NCBI RefSeq assembly: GCF_033118175.1
Contig: NC_083685.1
Location: 127,034,501-127,098,500, forward strand
Reading direction: 5' to 3'
DNA length: 64,000 nt
From: Dama dama
Taxonomy: Eukaryota > Chordata > Mammalia > Artiodactyla > Cervidae
Position numbers and translations under genes: made by a program. Numbering within the stretch: position 1 is the first letter of the stretch; each line of letters starts with the position of its first letter. Below, piece after piece: positions 44,663 to 55,447 of this stretch. The notes under the pieces are model-generated. The model made no database searches, was not told where the DNA came from, and saw nothing but the letters and a program-made list of their open reading frames with translations.

Positions 44663-44827
44663 AATGGTAAAGTTGGGTTCAAAGCATTTCATTGCGAATC
44701 TTTTGCTTATTTTTATGGAAGAGGAGGCAGGGGAAGGGGAGAGGGAGGGGAAATCGCTGTCCATCAGTTGTGGCTGCTAAGATGTCCTGAACTGACCTTG
44801 CAGCTGAACTTTCTTTTAGTAGTTTTG

Positions 44828-44962
44828 GGGGGATTTCACTGCAAGTATGTTTTTGGCCACAACATGAGGCCTGAGGCATCTGTTTTCTGATCAGGGATGG
44901 AACCCACACCCCCTGCAGTGGAAGCGTGGAGTCTTAACCACTGGGCCACCAGGGAAGTCTGT
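44828..44962 (-). mobile_element. tRNA-derived SINE
   Basis: Reverse-strand copy: 'ggatggaacccacaccccct' to 'gggccaccagggaagtct'. Confidence 0.65.
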
Positions 44963-45054
44963 ATTGTATGCGTTTTTTGTGTGTAACAACTTTCTTTATA
45001 GTCTCATAATTGTACTTCTTTTTATTTCTTCATGGACTTATCTATCATCAATCT

Positions 45055-45234
45055 TAAAAAAAAAAACATTTATTTTTTATTTATTTGGATGTTCGGAGTT
45101 GGGGGGGGTCTTAGTTTTGGCACACGGGATCTTCAGTTGCAGCACATGGGATCCAGTTTCCTGACCTGGGATTGAGCCCGGGCCCCCTGCACTGGGAGCA
45201 CAGAGTCCTAGCTACTGGGCCACCAGGAAGTCCA
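45055..45234 (-). mobile_element. tRNA-derived SINE
   Basis: Reverse-strand copy: A-run, 'cacacgggatcttcagttgc', 'gggattgagcccgggccccc', then 'gggccaccaggaagtcc'. Confidence 0.65.
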
Positions 45235-46568
45235 TGTTATCAGTGTTTCTGAAGACGTTTTCTGGGCCTCAGTCAGTGCTTTGGGGGAGGAGGTGGCATG
45301 AATTACCTAGGCAGAGAGAACAAAAGCAGCATGATGACCACAGGTGGAGTTCTTAGTCATCCTGACAGCCCGTGCTTAGGGAGCCGGAAGAGGCAAGCTC
45401 GTTTTTAAATATGGTGAAACTGATACCTGAAACCAAACGAGTGAGGCTCTCATACAATCCCAGAGACCATGGCATCCTTGCAAACACCCGAGTGGGTATT
45501 TCTTTGTACCCCGGAAGTTGCGATCGGTCAATGAAATGGGCCTTGCCTCTCTTCCTGTTGCCCGTATACAAGCCTGTCTTCAATTTCAGGGACAGAAAAA
45601 CGTCACTGATGGTGTGAAGTGCCTGTGTGTGATGGTGCTTGAGGAGTAACAGCTCAGGGAGCCCGTGGGTTATAAAGGTCGATGTTTGCTGTGTATTTTG
45701 TGGGTGAGGAAGGCGGCACGACCACACCTGTGAGGCATGGGGCTGCCTCCAGCGCTCACACCGTGCCCCCTGCACTCGGCGTGTTTATTGGCTGGCACGT
45801 GTGCTGACGCTTTTGGAACCATGCCCTCAGATCTTCCGCGTGAACTGTGATTTTACTAGCGCCCAGCTTTGTAGCAAGTTCTTAAAAAGTACCTTTGAGA
45901 GGTTGTTGAATAACATTTTCATTTTCTTTCATTGGGAAAACATGTCTGGCATTTTAAAAAACCCCAGCTTTATGGTTTCTTATAAAGGTGTAATTTTGCT
46001 TCGTTCTTATTCATTTATTTTCATGGTGAGGAGAATAAAATTGTTGCCCTCTAAGAATGATTGTCCATTTTTTGCCTTGCACGTTAGTGATTTTCACCCA
46101 ACCCCACTCCCCTCCATGGCTCCCTAGGAAAAATTAAGGCAATTTAAGAAGAAAATGATGCAATCTTAGAGGAGGCCATGTCTTGATAAATACAATGATC
46201 GATGACCACAACCACTTAATGTCCTTTTGGAGAGATGAATAATCCTTTGATTATATCTAAGAGGAGGAAACACATGAATTTATGTTCTGGGTCTTAAGTA
46301 CCTTCTCCCTCTCTCCACCCCACCCTTTTTTTTTTTTTTTTTAAGCTTTGATTTAACTTGCCTGAAATTAATGAAGCAAAAACTCAGGGACAGAGGCCAG
46401 TTTTGTGAGGCTGGAAGCTTGTACAATTTAAGGAGACCTTTTTAAGAAAAAAAATACAAAAATATCTTACTTTTACATATTTTTCTTTCTTTCATTCTTT
46501 TTTTTTTACAAAAGCATATGACCATGTGAGCACACCACCCAAGCAAGAGAGACCCCTGAAGCTTAAAC
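45235..46568. other. SSTR2 downstream flank
   Basis: Mostly unique AT-rich sequence with a T-run at about 46327-46343. It lies 3' of SSTR2, and a long 3'UTR could extend into it. Several AATAAA-type signals occur on the - strand (for example near 46015). Confidence 0.35.
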
Positions 46569-46574
46569 TTTATT
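46569..46574 (-). terminator. candidate SSTR2 poly(A) signal
   Basis: 'tttatt' on the + strand is AATAAA on the - strand, about 500 bases after the SSTR2 stop. Other copies lie further down, so which is used is unknown. Confidence 0.4.
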
Positions 46575-47077
46575 GGCTTCATGGTAAGTCCATTTCTGCG
46601 GGTATCATATTGGAATAAACATCCCTCTATACTATGCACATTTGAACTTGCTCCTTGTCTCTTTGAACTCAGGAAACACACCTAGGTCATGGCTATACAG
46701 GGACTAGATAAGGATATGCAAGTATAAATGTAAGACCACAAGATTACGTACGGGGTTTTAAACACACAAACACGCAGAGTTTTCTGTTTTTGTTGCATTT
46801 CAGTTGTTTCTAAAGGTCTCACCCAGGCGTGATCTCCTCTTCTCCAGACTCAGAATTGTCTGCCTGCGTCTAAATGTTCCCTTTAAGGGGGGCATAATCA
46901 GTTTAATACATCACTAGTGCAAGCCAAGTCAAACCCTGTTCTCTGCATTGGACTCCTGCTGAGCAGATCCCCATTCTAGAAGCCCGGTGATGGGTGGGAG
47001 GAAGCAGGGGGCTGGGGCTGGGGAGCGCACGGCCCTTTGGCAGAGCTTGGCGCCTGAGTGATGGGTTTCCAGGCAGT

Positions 47078-48184
47078 TCAGATGCTGGTCTGGAGGTCCC
47101 CGTTGAGGAGGGTCCGCTGGGTCTCTGTGGTCTCATTTAGCCGGGATTTGTCCTGCTTACTGTCGCTTCTCTCCCCGTCGTCTGTGCCACTCACCTTGAT
47201 CAAGCAGAGGACATTCTGGAAGCTCTTCTTGAAGTTGTCGGACAAGAAGGCATAGAGGATAGGGTTGGCACAGCTGTTGGCGTAGGTGAGGACCACCACG
47301 AAGTCAAACATGCCTTTGAGGGCTGGGGTGGGACTGATGGCCACCGAGACTGAGGAGACGTTGAAGATGTAGAAGGGGAGCCAGCAGAAGATGAAGACGG
47401 CCACCACGATGGACACCATGCGGGTGACCTTCTTCTCAGACTTCTTCCTCTTGGAGGAACCCACTCGGATGCCAGAGGACTTCACCTTGATGATGATGAA
47501 CAAGTAGCAGAGACAGATGATGGTCAGGGGCACCAGGAACCCCAGGATGAAGGCGTAGATGATGAACCCCGTGTACCAGGCCCCAGATTCACCTGGCCAG
47601 TTGATGGTACAGCTGCTTCTCCCCCACTGGTTGCTCCGAAGGCCAGCGTATATCATGATCGGCAAGATGACCAGCAGAGAGACGCCCCACACAGCCACGT
47701 TGATCATCTTGGCTGTCCGGGGTCTCCTCCACTTGGCTGACTTGATGGGGTGGACCACAGCCAGGTAGCGGTCGATGCTCATGACCGTCAGGCAGAAGAT
47801 GCTGGTGAACTGATTGATGCCATCCACGGTCATGACCACCCGGCAGATGGCCTTGCCGAAGGGCCAGTGGACCAGAGCCACCTGCATGGCCAGGAAGGGC
47901 AGACCCAGCATGAAGAGTTCGTCTGCGATGGCCAGGTTGAGGATGTAGATGTTGGTGATGGTCTTCATCTTGGCATAGCGGAGGATGACGTAAATGACCA
48001 GCGTGTTGCCACACAGCCCAATGATGCAGACCACAAAGTAGATGAAGGTGAGGACGACGTTGCTGGCCAGGTCGTAGTACGGCTCTGTCTGGTTTGAAAT
48101 GTTGGCTGCCCCCACGGAGCCATTGAGGTCAAACGGAGAGGTCAGCCAAGGTTGGGTCTCATTGAGTTCAGACGCCAGATCCAT
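47078..48184 (-). CDS. SSTR2: SSTR2, somatostatin receptor type 2
   Basis: A 368-residue class A G-protein-coupled receptor for somatostatin-14 and -28. It couples to Gi/o at the plasma membrane and lowers cAMP and hormone secretion. The coding region is one uninterrupted exon, as in other mammals, and one residue shorter than the human protein. The extracellular N-terminus has four N-glycosylation sequons (N8, N21, N28, N31). Seven membrane helices follow, with the ligand-binding Asp in 'VVMTVDGINQF' (residue 121, human 122), 'SIDRYLAVVHP' after helix 3, 'FCWLPFYIFNV' in helix 6 and 'NPILYAF' in helix 7. The tail has a membrane-proximal Cys (327), a Ser/Thr-rich phosphorylation region and the C-terminal PDZ ligand QTSI. 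The start has a strong context (gcagccATGg). The mature sequence is intact. An internal donor at codon 330 allows the SSTR2B form. Confidence 0.99.
   Translation of the reverse strand: MDLASELNETQPWLTSPFDLNGSVGAANISNQTEPYYDLASNVVLTFIYFVVCIIGLCGNTLVIYVILRYAKMKTITNIYILNLAIADELFMLGLPFLAMQVALVHWPFGKAICRVVMTVDGINQFTSIFCLTVMSIDRYLAVVHPIKSAKWRRPRTAKMINVAVWGVSLLVILPIMIYAGLRSNQWGRSSCTINWPGESGAWYTGFIIYAFILGFLVPLTIICLCYLFIIIKVKSSGIRVGSSKRKKSEKKVTRMVSIVVAVFIFCWLPFYIFNVSSVSVAISPTPALKGMFDFVVVLTYANSCANPILYAFLSDNFKKSFQNVLCLIKVSGTDDGERSDSKQDKSRLNETTETQRTLLNGDLQTSI
47189..47195 (-). promoter_or_regulatory. internal splice donor for SSTR2B
   Basis: After the AAG of Lys330 the - strand reads aag|gtgagt, a consensus donor inside the coding exon. 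The mouse and rat SSTR2B isoform departs from SSTR2A at the equivalent residue 331. The matching acceptor would be downstream (below 47078) and was not identified. Confidence 0.6.
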
Positions 48185-48204
48185 GGCTGCCTTCTAGTCT
48201 TAGG

Positions 48205-48243
48205 CTAGATCCAACCCGCCAGAGGTCTTATTCTCACTTTCAT
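48205..48243 (-). CDS. upstream ORF 2 of SSTR2 (12 codons)
   Basis: The ATG overlaps the stop of upstream ORF 1 (ATGA). The frame reads MKVRIRPLAGWI and stops 20 bases before the SSTR2 start. Confidence 0.45.
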   Translation of the reverse strand: MKVRIRPLAGWI

Positions 48244-48275
48244 GGGTCCCAGAGGCAAAGGACCCACTGTGACAT
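48240..48275 (-). CDS. upstream ORF 1 of SSTR2 (11 codons)
   Basis: The ATG is the first triplet of exon 2. The frame reads MSQWVLCLWDP and then stops. If exon 1 ends 'caaag' as proposed, the ATG has A at -3. It is probably a translation-control ORF and not a functional peptide. Confidence 0.5.
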   Translation of the reverse strand: MSQWVLCLWDP

Positions 48276-48370
48276 CTGCAAGGAGGAAAAGAAGATTGAC
48301 TCATCTGCCAGAGGTTACTTGAGCTCTCACCAGCTTCCCGTGTTTCTGGTTTGGCCTCTCAGACACTCTT

Positions 48371-48912
48371 TTTTTTTTTTTTTCCCATTTATTTTTATTA
48401 GTTGGAGGCTAATTACTTTACAATATTGTAGTGGTTTTTGTCATACATTGACATGAATCAGCCATGGATTTACATGTATTCCCCATCCCGATCCCCCCTC
48501 CCACCTCCCTCTCCACCCGATCCCTCTGGGTCTTCCCAGTGCACCAGGCCCGAGCACTTGTCTCATGCATCCAGCCTGGGCTGGTGATCTGTTTCACCCT
48601 AGATAATATACATGTTTTGATGCTGTTCTCTTGAAACATCCCACCCTCACCTTCTCCCACAGAGTCCAAAAGTCTGTTCTGTACATCTATGTCTCTTTTT
48701 CTGTTTTGCATATAGGGTTATCGTTACCATCTTTCTAAATTCCATATATATACGTTAGTATACTGTATTGGTCTTTATCTTTCTGGCTTACTTCACTCTG
48801 TATAATGGGCTCCAGTTTCATCCATCTCATTAGAACTGATTCAAATGAATTCTTTTTAATGGCTGAGTAATATTTCATGGTGTGTATGTACCACAGCTTC
48901 CTTATTCATTTG
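48371..48912 (-). mobile_element. L1 3' end in SSTR2 intron 1
   Basis: A T-run (its poly(A) tail) is followed by antisense L1 3'UTR and end of ORF2, up to 'taatggctgagtaatatttc'. A perfect 12-bp duplication 'tcagacactctt' flanks it (48359-48370 and 48913-48924). It is a young, 5'-truncated insertion in the same orientation as SSTR2. Confidence 0.93.
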
Positions 48913-49467
48913 TCAGACACTCTTCAGTTGAAAAGTGTGTTGTCTTTCACACCAGTGTGAGTGCTACCAGCTCATTCTCCCCAGCATGCAGGCCACTGGA
49001 GTTATTTTTCCAATGGCAGAGAAGGGTTTGAGTGAAGTCATCCCAGTTTATCTTGTCATCTTTAATGACACACACATGGGAGTTGACTCTACCTGCGAGA
49101 CAGCGGTTCCTATGAGGTGGGCTGATCTGAATGTAAAACTACAGAGCCTGGAGAAGCCCTGCCTCAGAAGAGTCTGACACCCGCGTTCCTGGTCTTTCCC
49201 CCTTGAGGAGATCTATGCTGACTTGACAGCTGCTTTGAAGTCTTTCTATTCTGAAAATCCCATAGTGGAAAAATCCCAGACTTTAGAGGTGAAAAAACCA
49301 TGGAGACCATGTGACCCCATGCCAGGCACTCAACCACTCTCTCCTTTGTTAAAATGGGGGTAACATGACGATGAAGTGATGAAATGAAGATGAAAAAGCC
49401 TAGCACTGTTCTGGGCTCCTAACTAGAACTCTAAAACGGTTATCTTTTCTCCCTTTTTCATTTGTTG

Positions 49468-49735
49468 TTGTTCAGTCGCTCAGTCATGTCTGACTCCTTG
49501 GGATACCATGGACTGCAGCGTGCCAGGCTTCCCTGTCCTTCACTATCTCCCAGAGTTTTCAAAGTCATCTCCGTTGAGTCGGTGATGCCATCCGACAATG
49601 TCATCCTGTGCCGCCCTCTTCTTTTGCCTTCAATCTTTCCCAGCATCAGGGTCTTTTCTAATGAGTTGGCTCTTTGCATCATGTGACCAAAGTACTGGAG
49701 TGTCAGCTTTAGCATCAGTCTTTCCAATGAATACC
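49468..49735 (-). mobile_element. BovB LINE 3' end
   Basis: Reverse-strand tail 'gttcagtcgctcagtcatgt' to 'gtcagctttagcatcagtct'. Confidence 0.88.
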
Positions 49736-51784
49736 AACTTATTTCTAATTTATTGAAATCTGCCTACACAATGAACCAATTTATAGTCTTAAATATTAAA
49801 AAGAAAGATCTGGCTTGCTTTTATTTTTAAAATGTAGGCTTTAGTTGATTTTTGTTTCCTCTCTTTTTCTCTAATACCCAATGCTTGACCTCCTGGTGCC
49901 CTGGAGAATCCTTTCCCAAGTCCCCCATCAGGATGCTGGCGGTCCTTTTACACCCTGGAGAATTTACCTGTGATCCTCTAATTAAGGGCAAAACCAGGAT
50001 CCAGGAGGGAGGAAGGCAGGCTTATTCACAAGAGTGAATTTGAAACACTGATTCACATCTACTGTCTCCTTGACCTTCCAAACAATCCTATGATGTGGGG
50101 ATAATTATCCCCATTTTACAGATGAGGAAACTGAGACTTAGCGAGTTTAAGGAACTTGCTCCCATTCCCTTGAGCATCACTGGTGAAGCTGGAATTTGAA
50201 CACAGGACACCCAAGCTTTCTACACTTTTCACAGCATCACCGCCGCTGCTCAGTGGATTGGAAAACCAGTGACTGATAACTGGGCTTTGGTTCGCAGCAG
50301 CCGACTCTGGTCTTACCTCCATGCTGAGAAAATAATGGGGGCACTATCGCCTTGGTCTAAGATGTAGAACAATAGCTTATCACGTAATAAAGTGATTCAT
50401 CTACGGTCATTCAAAAAACATCCCTGGGACACTTCTTTGTCATACAGGAATGAGCCAGACACGGAGGTGACATCTTAGGAGGGGAGACAGGAAGGGTACC
50501 AACTCTTAGGGTGTGAGTTGCATGGATATGTGAACAGGGACTTGAGGGTGCCTTTCTCTTCTGGGAGATTCAGAGGCTTCGCATGAGGAAGTTTGAGCTG
50601 GGTCTTGAGTCCCTGAAGTGGGAAGTAAGGATGGCAGGGAAGAGGTCCCTCTGGGAAGGGGGAAGCTGGCAAAGCGGTGAAGCACTCAGCCCATGGTGGG
50701 AGGAGTCCACCTGGAGGACGCATGTCCCCTGAGCAGGGTGCTTTCCCTGGCGCCTGAGTGAAGACTGGACATTGTTACTTTCTGCTTGAAGAGACTGCTG
50801 ATGAGTTATAGGGGAGTTAGCCAGCAACAAGTATTGCGGGGCGCTTGCCCACATTTGCCCCTGGTTCATTCTGCACTACCTGGAGCACTGTTTATCTTTT
50901 CGGTGCTGACTTCTCCACCACACAACTGTCTGAAAAGTGGGGGTCTGGGGGTTCATGGCTGATCTTTCTGCAAAGTACTTTGGGGACCCAGGAGTCAATA
51001 TCTGAGTTGGGTAAAAAGCATAAACTGGCAGCAATTAAAAACAGAAGCTGTGAGGAAACTGTTTTTGGTGTCCTGGGATTAACACAGGCTGTTTCCAATA
51101 TAATTTCTAACTGTTTTGTTATTTTAATTCTTCCAACCCAGAAGCCTATTTAAACCACCTGCATTGGGGTGGACATTTATCACTAGCATTTCCAGCACCC
51201 CATCTATGTGACCTGCAAAGTCACACTGTGATGTCTGGGCCAGACTGAAGACCCTGGGGCTGCAGGGGTAGTGATGATGATGTCGGCAGGGGAGGGAATG
51301 CTGACCTCCAGCCCTGACTCTGCCTTTTTGACTGGAGTCTCATGCAATGGGAAGGGATTGAATAGGGTCAGGTTTTTTTTTTTTTTTTTTTTCTGAGAAG
51401 CAACATTCTCCACCTTTGAGAGAGGCAGCCCCAGACAGAGTTCAGAGCTTGGTGAAGGTGGCAGACTGGGTAAGCTGGGGAGCCAGTGAGGAGTGAGAAG
51501 CCTCCTCCGAGGAAGAAATGAGTTTGAATCACAGCGAATGTTATTGCATCAACAATGAAGTCAGTTGCCTCGGCTCTCCGAGAGACTTCTGCTTCATTGG
51601 CGTCTCATCAAAAGTGGACGCCAATGCCAGGCGTCAGTACCTGCTGGATTGTGATTAAATGCACCAGGAAGTTTGGTTTTCTGCTTTATTTTTCCAGTCT
51701 AAGAATCGTTAGATATGGGAAATGCCTGATTGTTGGTTTCCTCTGAGCTTGAGCCCAGCTCCATTGGAGAGGAGGGTGAGAACG
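49736..51784. other. SSTR2 intron 1, unassigned part
   Basis: MIR-like text ('ccccattttacagatgagga' at about 50110) is the only hint of an old repeat. No exon recognised. Confidence 0.35.
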
Positions 51785-51908
51785 GTCTAGCAGCTGTCCT
51801 CAGTCTTTTTGTCACCAGGGGCCGGTTCCAGGGAAGATGGTTTTTCCATGAACCCGAGGGCGAGATGATTTCAGGATGTTTCCTGGAGGTTGGGGACCCC
51901 TGATCTAG
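51785..51908. mobile_element. possible old DNA-transposon relic
   Basis: 'gtcaccaggggccggttcca' to 'ggaggttggggacccctgat' resembles an ancient eutherian hAT-type nonautonomous element. Family not certain. Confidence 0.4.
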
Positions 51909-53096
51909 AGCATCCCCTCCCATCCCAGAGGGTCTGTGGTTCCCAGCCTAAGAACTGAGCTTTGGGAATGGGACCTCGCATCCCAGATGACCCTAAATCC
52001 TTTTCAACTTCAGTTTTCCCTTTCTCTCCAGCATCTTTTCCTCCACTCAGCCCCTACCCCACTTCGCTCGGGCCTTCTATCCCTTTCCCGGTGGCCAAAG
52101 GGTGAGCCCCACAGGTGGGGAGAGCCAACAGCCAGGTGCCGGCCACCCGGAGCTCCGGCGCTTAGGAGAAGCTGAGGCATCGCTGGCAGAAGGGGCAGAG
52201 GGGAGAGGAAGGGTCCCCACCGCCCTTCCAGTGGGCGCCCCAGGCTGGCACAGAAAATCTGCCTCTGCACCATCCAACTCGCTGGCCATCAGACCCAAGG
52301 ATTTCCTAAAGGATTCCCTGCTATCTCCAGAGGAGAAGGGATTAAGGATTGTCCTGCCAGCACCCTTATCTCCAAAGGCAGATCGGGGCGGGCACCAGCG
52401 TCGGTTGGGAACCGCCGATAGCCGCCGCCGGGGGATTTGGCCGGTGTCTCCGCGGGGTGCGGGCTGCTCAGAGACTAGGTCTCTCCAAACCTGGGCAACG
52501 GGTCCTCTCCACCCGGGCGGAGCAGACGCTACAGCGCTTGGGATCCGTGTCCCCGGCTGGGCGAGGAAGAACAAGGGAGAAGCCCCTCTTTTTTTTTTTC
52601 TCCTGCTCCGCTGCCTGCCACTCACAGGCTCGGATTGGGGGTAGGTGGGGGAGGGATCCGGGGGCGCGCGCCGGGAGCAGCCGCGGCGATATCCCCCTCG
52701 CTAGCCTCGCTGTCCTCGCGTCGGGGTTCTGATACAGGCGGCTGGCAGAGAAGTTGTCCCCGTCGCAGCAGCTGCCACCTGGACACTCGGCTGGGAGACC
52801 CGGGCTGGATAAGGGCGCACGCCGCGCACTTCAGCCTGCAGCTGTGCGGACACGTCCGTTCCAGCACAGGCGACCCACGGCGCCCCGCTCGCGCCGGGAC
52901 ACCGGCTGGCGTTCATTCCCACCAAAACCACCCGCGGAAGCCCAAGGGTGGAGAGCCACGCTCCGGGACCCACACTGGGCACGCCGGGCGCGCACCTCCA
53001 CGCAGCGCAGATGCACCCAGGTGCCCAAGTGCGTTCCTCTCTCTCAGATACCCACAGACACGCACACGCACGCCCACACACCTCACCTTTGCTTTT

Positions 53097-53340
53097 CTGC
53101 TGCAATCCGCCAGCTCGGCTCGCCGGCACCCAGCGGCTGTCCGCAACCCAGCCCGGCGCCCGGGCGCGCAGCTGCCTGGCCGGCGCTCGGCGTCTAGAGT
53201 CGCCGGCTCTGCTCGCGCGTCGCGCCTCGGAGCACCCGCGTGGCCCGCAGACCCTGGGAGCCGCGCCGCGGACTGAGGCTCCGGGCGCGGGGGAGCAAGC
53301 GCGCGCGCGGGTGGCTGCGCCGCTCGGACTGGCAGTGCGG
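53097..53340 (-). other. proposed SSTR2 noncoding exon 1
   Basis: The - strand sequence ends 'gcagaaaagcaaag|gtgagg', a strong donor at 53096/53097. The start site is not visible in sequence; the left limit given (53340) is a guess just below the CRE. Confidence 0.45.
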
Positions 53341-53378
53341 AGCGCGGGCACCTCGGCTCCTGTCCCCACGCCCCCCCA

Positions 53379-53386
53379 TGACGTCA
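53379..53386. promoter_or_regulatory. cAMP-response element (TGACGTCA)
   Basis: A perfect palindromic CREB/ATF site in the CpG island, about 0.3 kb upstream of the proposed exon 1 donor. Confidence 0.65.
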
Positions 53387-53560
53387 CCGCAGCTCGCTCC
53401 GCCCGCTGGGTCGGGTGGGCGAACTGGGATGCGCTGCGGGAGAATCCCGGGGTGGCTTCGGGCAGAGGTCGCAGGCACCCGGGCTAGAGGCAGACGCGCG
53501 TGTGGGGCGCGAAGGGTCAAGCGATTTCAGCCTCCCCAAGATCGGTGGCACGGACACGCG

Positions 53561-55277
53561 CTGTCTTCCCTCCGCCTTCACAGAGTCGGTTCTGTCTCAC
53601 CCGGCCTATTTCAGACAGCTGGAGTGGCGGCCAGGCGACCTCTGCCATGTCTGAATTCAGACAACTTTGCAAAGCAGTGGGTCATCTTCCAGGCGCAAGG
53701 CCCCCGGAAGGAGCGGGAGGAAAACAGGGCCAGGGGAATGCCCGTCTGGATGCAGTGGCCAGCGCCTCTCGGCCCAGGGCTGAGCCGGCACTTGGTTCCA
53801 AAATTCAGGTGGGAGAGCAATCAGAGGCGCAACACTGGAGCAGCTCATCCCAACTCGACCCTCTCTCCACGACTTGGAGACGCAGGGGCCCTACCGCCAT
53901 CCCCTTCCTTCACCTTGACCTTGGGCACAGCCCCTCCCCCTGCCCCCTGGGAGGGAGCAAAGGGAAACAGACATGCATGAAGTAGGGGTTGTCACATGCA
54001 GGTACAGCTAGTTATTTTTTGGCTGTGATGATTCAGCTTCTGTTCCAAGTTTAATAAGTCATATTCAGTCCTGCAGCCTCTCCTTCCTCACCCTCCTCCA
54101 AGTACACACACTCACACACAGATTCACACACTCACACATACACACACACACACACACTCCCCATCCTGAGTACAGTTTTAGAGGATGAGAAAACGGAAAG
54201 CAAACGCCAACTACAGTTTTCTCTGTGGGCTGAGCTGGCTCTGACTGTCCCGTGCTGCTATCTGCGTTGCAATTCACCAGTGAAAGTTACCATCCAAAGA
54301 CTGTTTAGCAGGTAGGGTGAGCCCCAGAGACCTGGGAAGGGGACTGGCAGGTAAGGTAGCAAATAACTGCCAATTTCTATCTGGGCCAAGCTGTGTCTTG
54401 GGATACCCACCATGAGGGTGGAAATCAAGGTTATCCTTGGATGTGTCTCTTTCTGAGATGCTGGTCATCCTGGTGCTCAGGGCCAGATGGACGGGTGGCT
54501 GACGCGTGTTCCAGCCCGTCTGGGAGCATACTTCTCTCTGTGTGCCGGGCACAGGGGCTGGGCGCCTAGCTTGACACAAGTGGGGTGCCCCTGCTCACCA
54601 CCAGCTGGACGATGGAGGGCTGGTTATAGTACCAGGGGCAGCAGGGGTTGAACTCAAGAGAACGCCCCACACTCGGAGGGTAGGGCGGGGGACAGTCGCC
54701 ACTGCAGCACCTGCTGCCACTTTCAGTTTAAAACCAGTGACCCAACTGGTTTCCAGGAAAAGGAAGATCCAGGAAACGCCTATTCCAGTCTCAAATTCCT
54801 TTCCCGGGAACCACATTATCTTTCCAAAGGTCTTACATTATTAGTGCCAAACTCCTGTGTCATAAAAAAAAAAATCCGTTTTCTAACAAGAAAGTGAACC
54901 AGTGGCTCTCAATGTCCTCCCCACCAGCTCTCAGGATAACTCTAATGGGTCGTTGCATTCCCCCCACCCCCCAGTTTTATATAAGTTCTACCAGCAAAAC
55001 CAGACTGCCCCTGAAGAACCAGCTAAACAACCATCTCTCTTCAGGGCAGTTTGCTGGGGTGATCGGTACGTGTGTTGGTTGCAACCTCAGAAGTTTCCCA
55101 CGTGAAATTCAGAACAGAGAGCCTCCCTTGTACATGGAGGGCAAGGAGAGAAGAGGAAAGGCAGTCACTCCAGATCGGTAGGTGGCCGGTTTAAGAAGCA
55201 GAAAAGTCACTGATGAGGCTTTTCTTGGGCGCTGCAAGATGCACCCGCTCACCAGAATTTTAGAAGTTTATAGAGGC
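53561..55277. other. SSTR2 upstream flank
   Basis: No gene recognised. A (CA)n-rich microsatellite with 'cacact' interruptions lies at 54104-54158. Confidence 0.5.
54104..54158. repeat. interrupted (CA)n microsatellite
   Basis: CA repeats broken by T ('cacactcacacacagattcac') end in an uninterrupted run of about nine CA units. Confidence 0.9.
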
Positions 55278-55447
55278 CTTGCAGGAGACCTGGGTTCGAT
55301 CCCTAAGTTGGGAAGATCCCCTGGAGAAGGGAATGGCAACCCACTCCAGTATTCTTGCCTAGAGAATCCCATGGACAGAGGAGCCTGGCAGGCTACAGTC
55401 CATAGGGTTGCAAAGAGTCAGACATGGCTAAGTGACTAACTACTTTC
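55278..55447 (+). mobile_element. Bov-tA SINE, head truncated
   Basis: It begins at 'cttgcaggagacctgggttc' and continues to 'gtcagacatggctaagtgac'. Confidence 0.9.

Larger units (their letters stand above)
48185..48275 (-). other. SSTR2 exon 2, 5'UTR part
   Basis: The acceptor 'tcctccttgcag' (- strand) ends at 48276, so exon 2 starts at 48275 and carries 91 bases of 5'UTR before the ATG. This stretch contains two short upstream ORFs. Confidence 0.8.
48276..53096 (-). other. SSTR2 intron 1 (proposed)
   Basis: This runs from the donor at 53096 (aaag|gtgagg) to the acceptor at 48276. The length of 4.8 kb fits the known two-exon layout of SSTR2. It contains a young L1, a BovB end and an old DNA-transposon-like relic. 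The rest is unassigned. Confidence 0.55.
52080..53560. promoter_or_regulatory. SSTR2 CpG-island promoter
   Basis: A CpG-dense region without an obvious TATA box covers the proposed exon 1. Long open frames occur here on both strands, as expected in GC-rich sequence, and are not taken as genes. Confidence 0.7.

Noticed and set aside
47559..48097. Open frames overlapping SSTR2 in other phases and on the + strand
   Set aside because: They are shadows of the receptor coding sequence.
52077..53985. Several 100-250-codon open frames on both strands near the SSTR2 promoter
   Set aside because: CpG-island sequence has few stop codons by chance. The products are Arg/Pro/Ala-rich without known domains.
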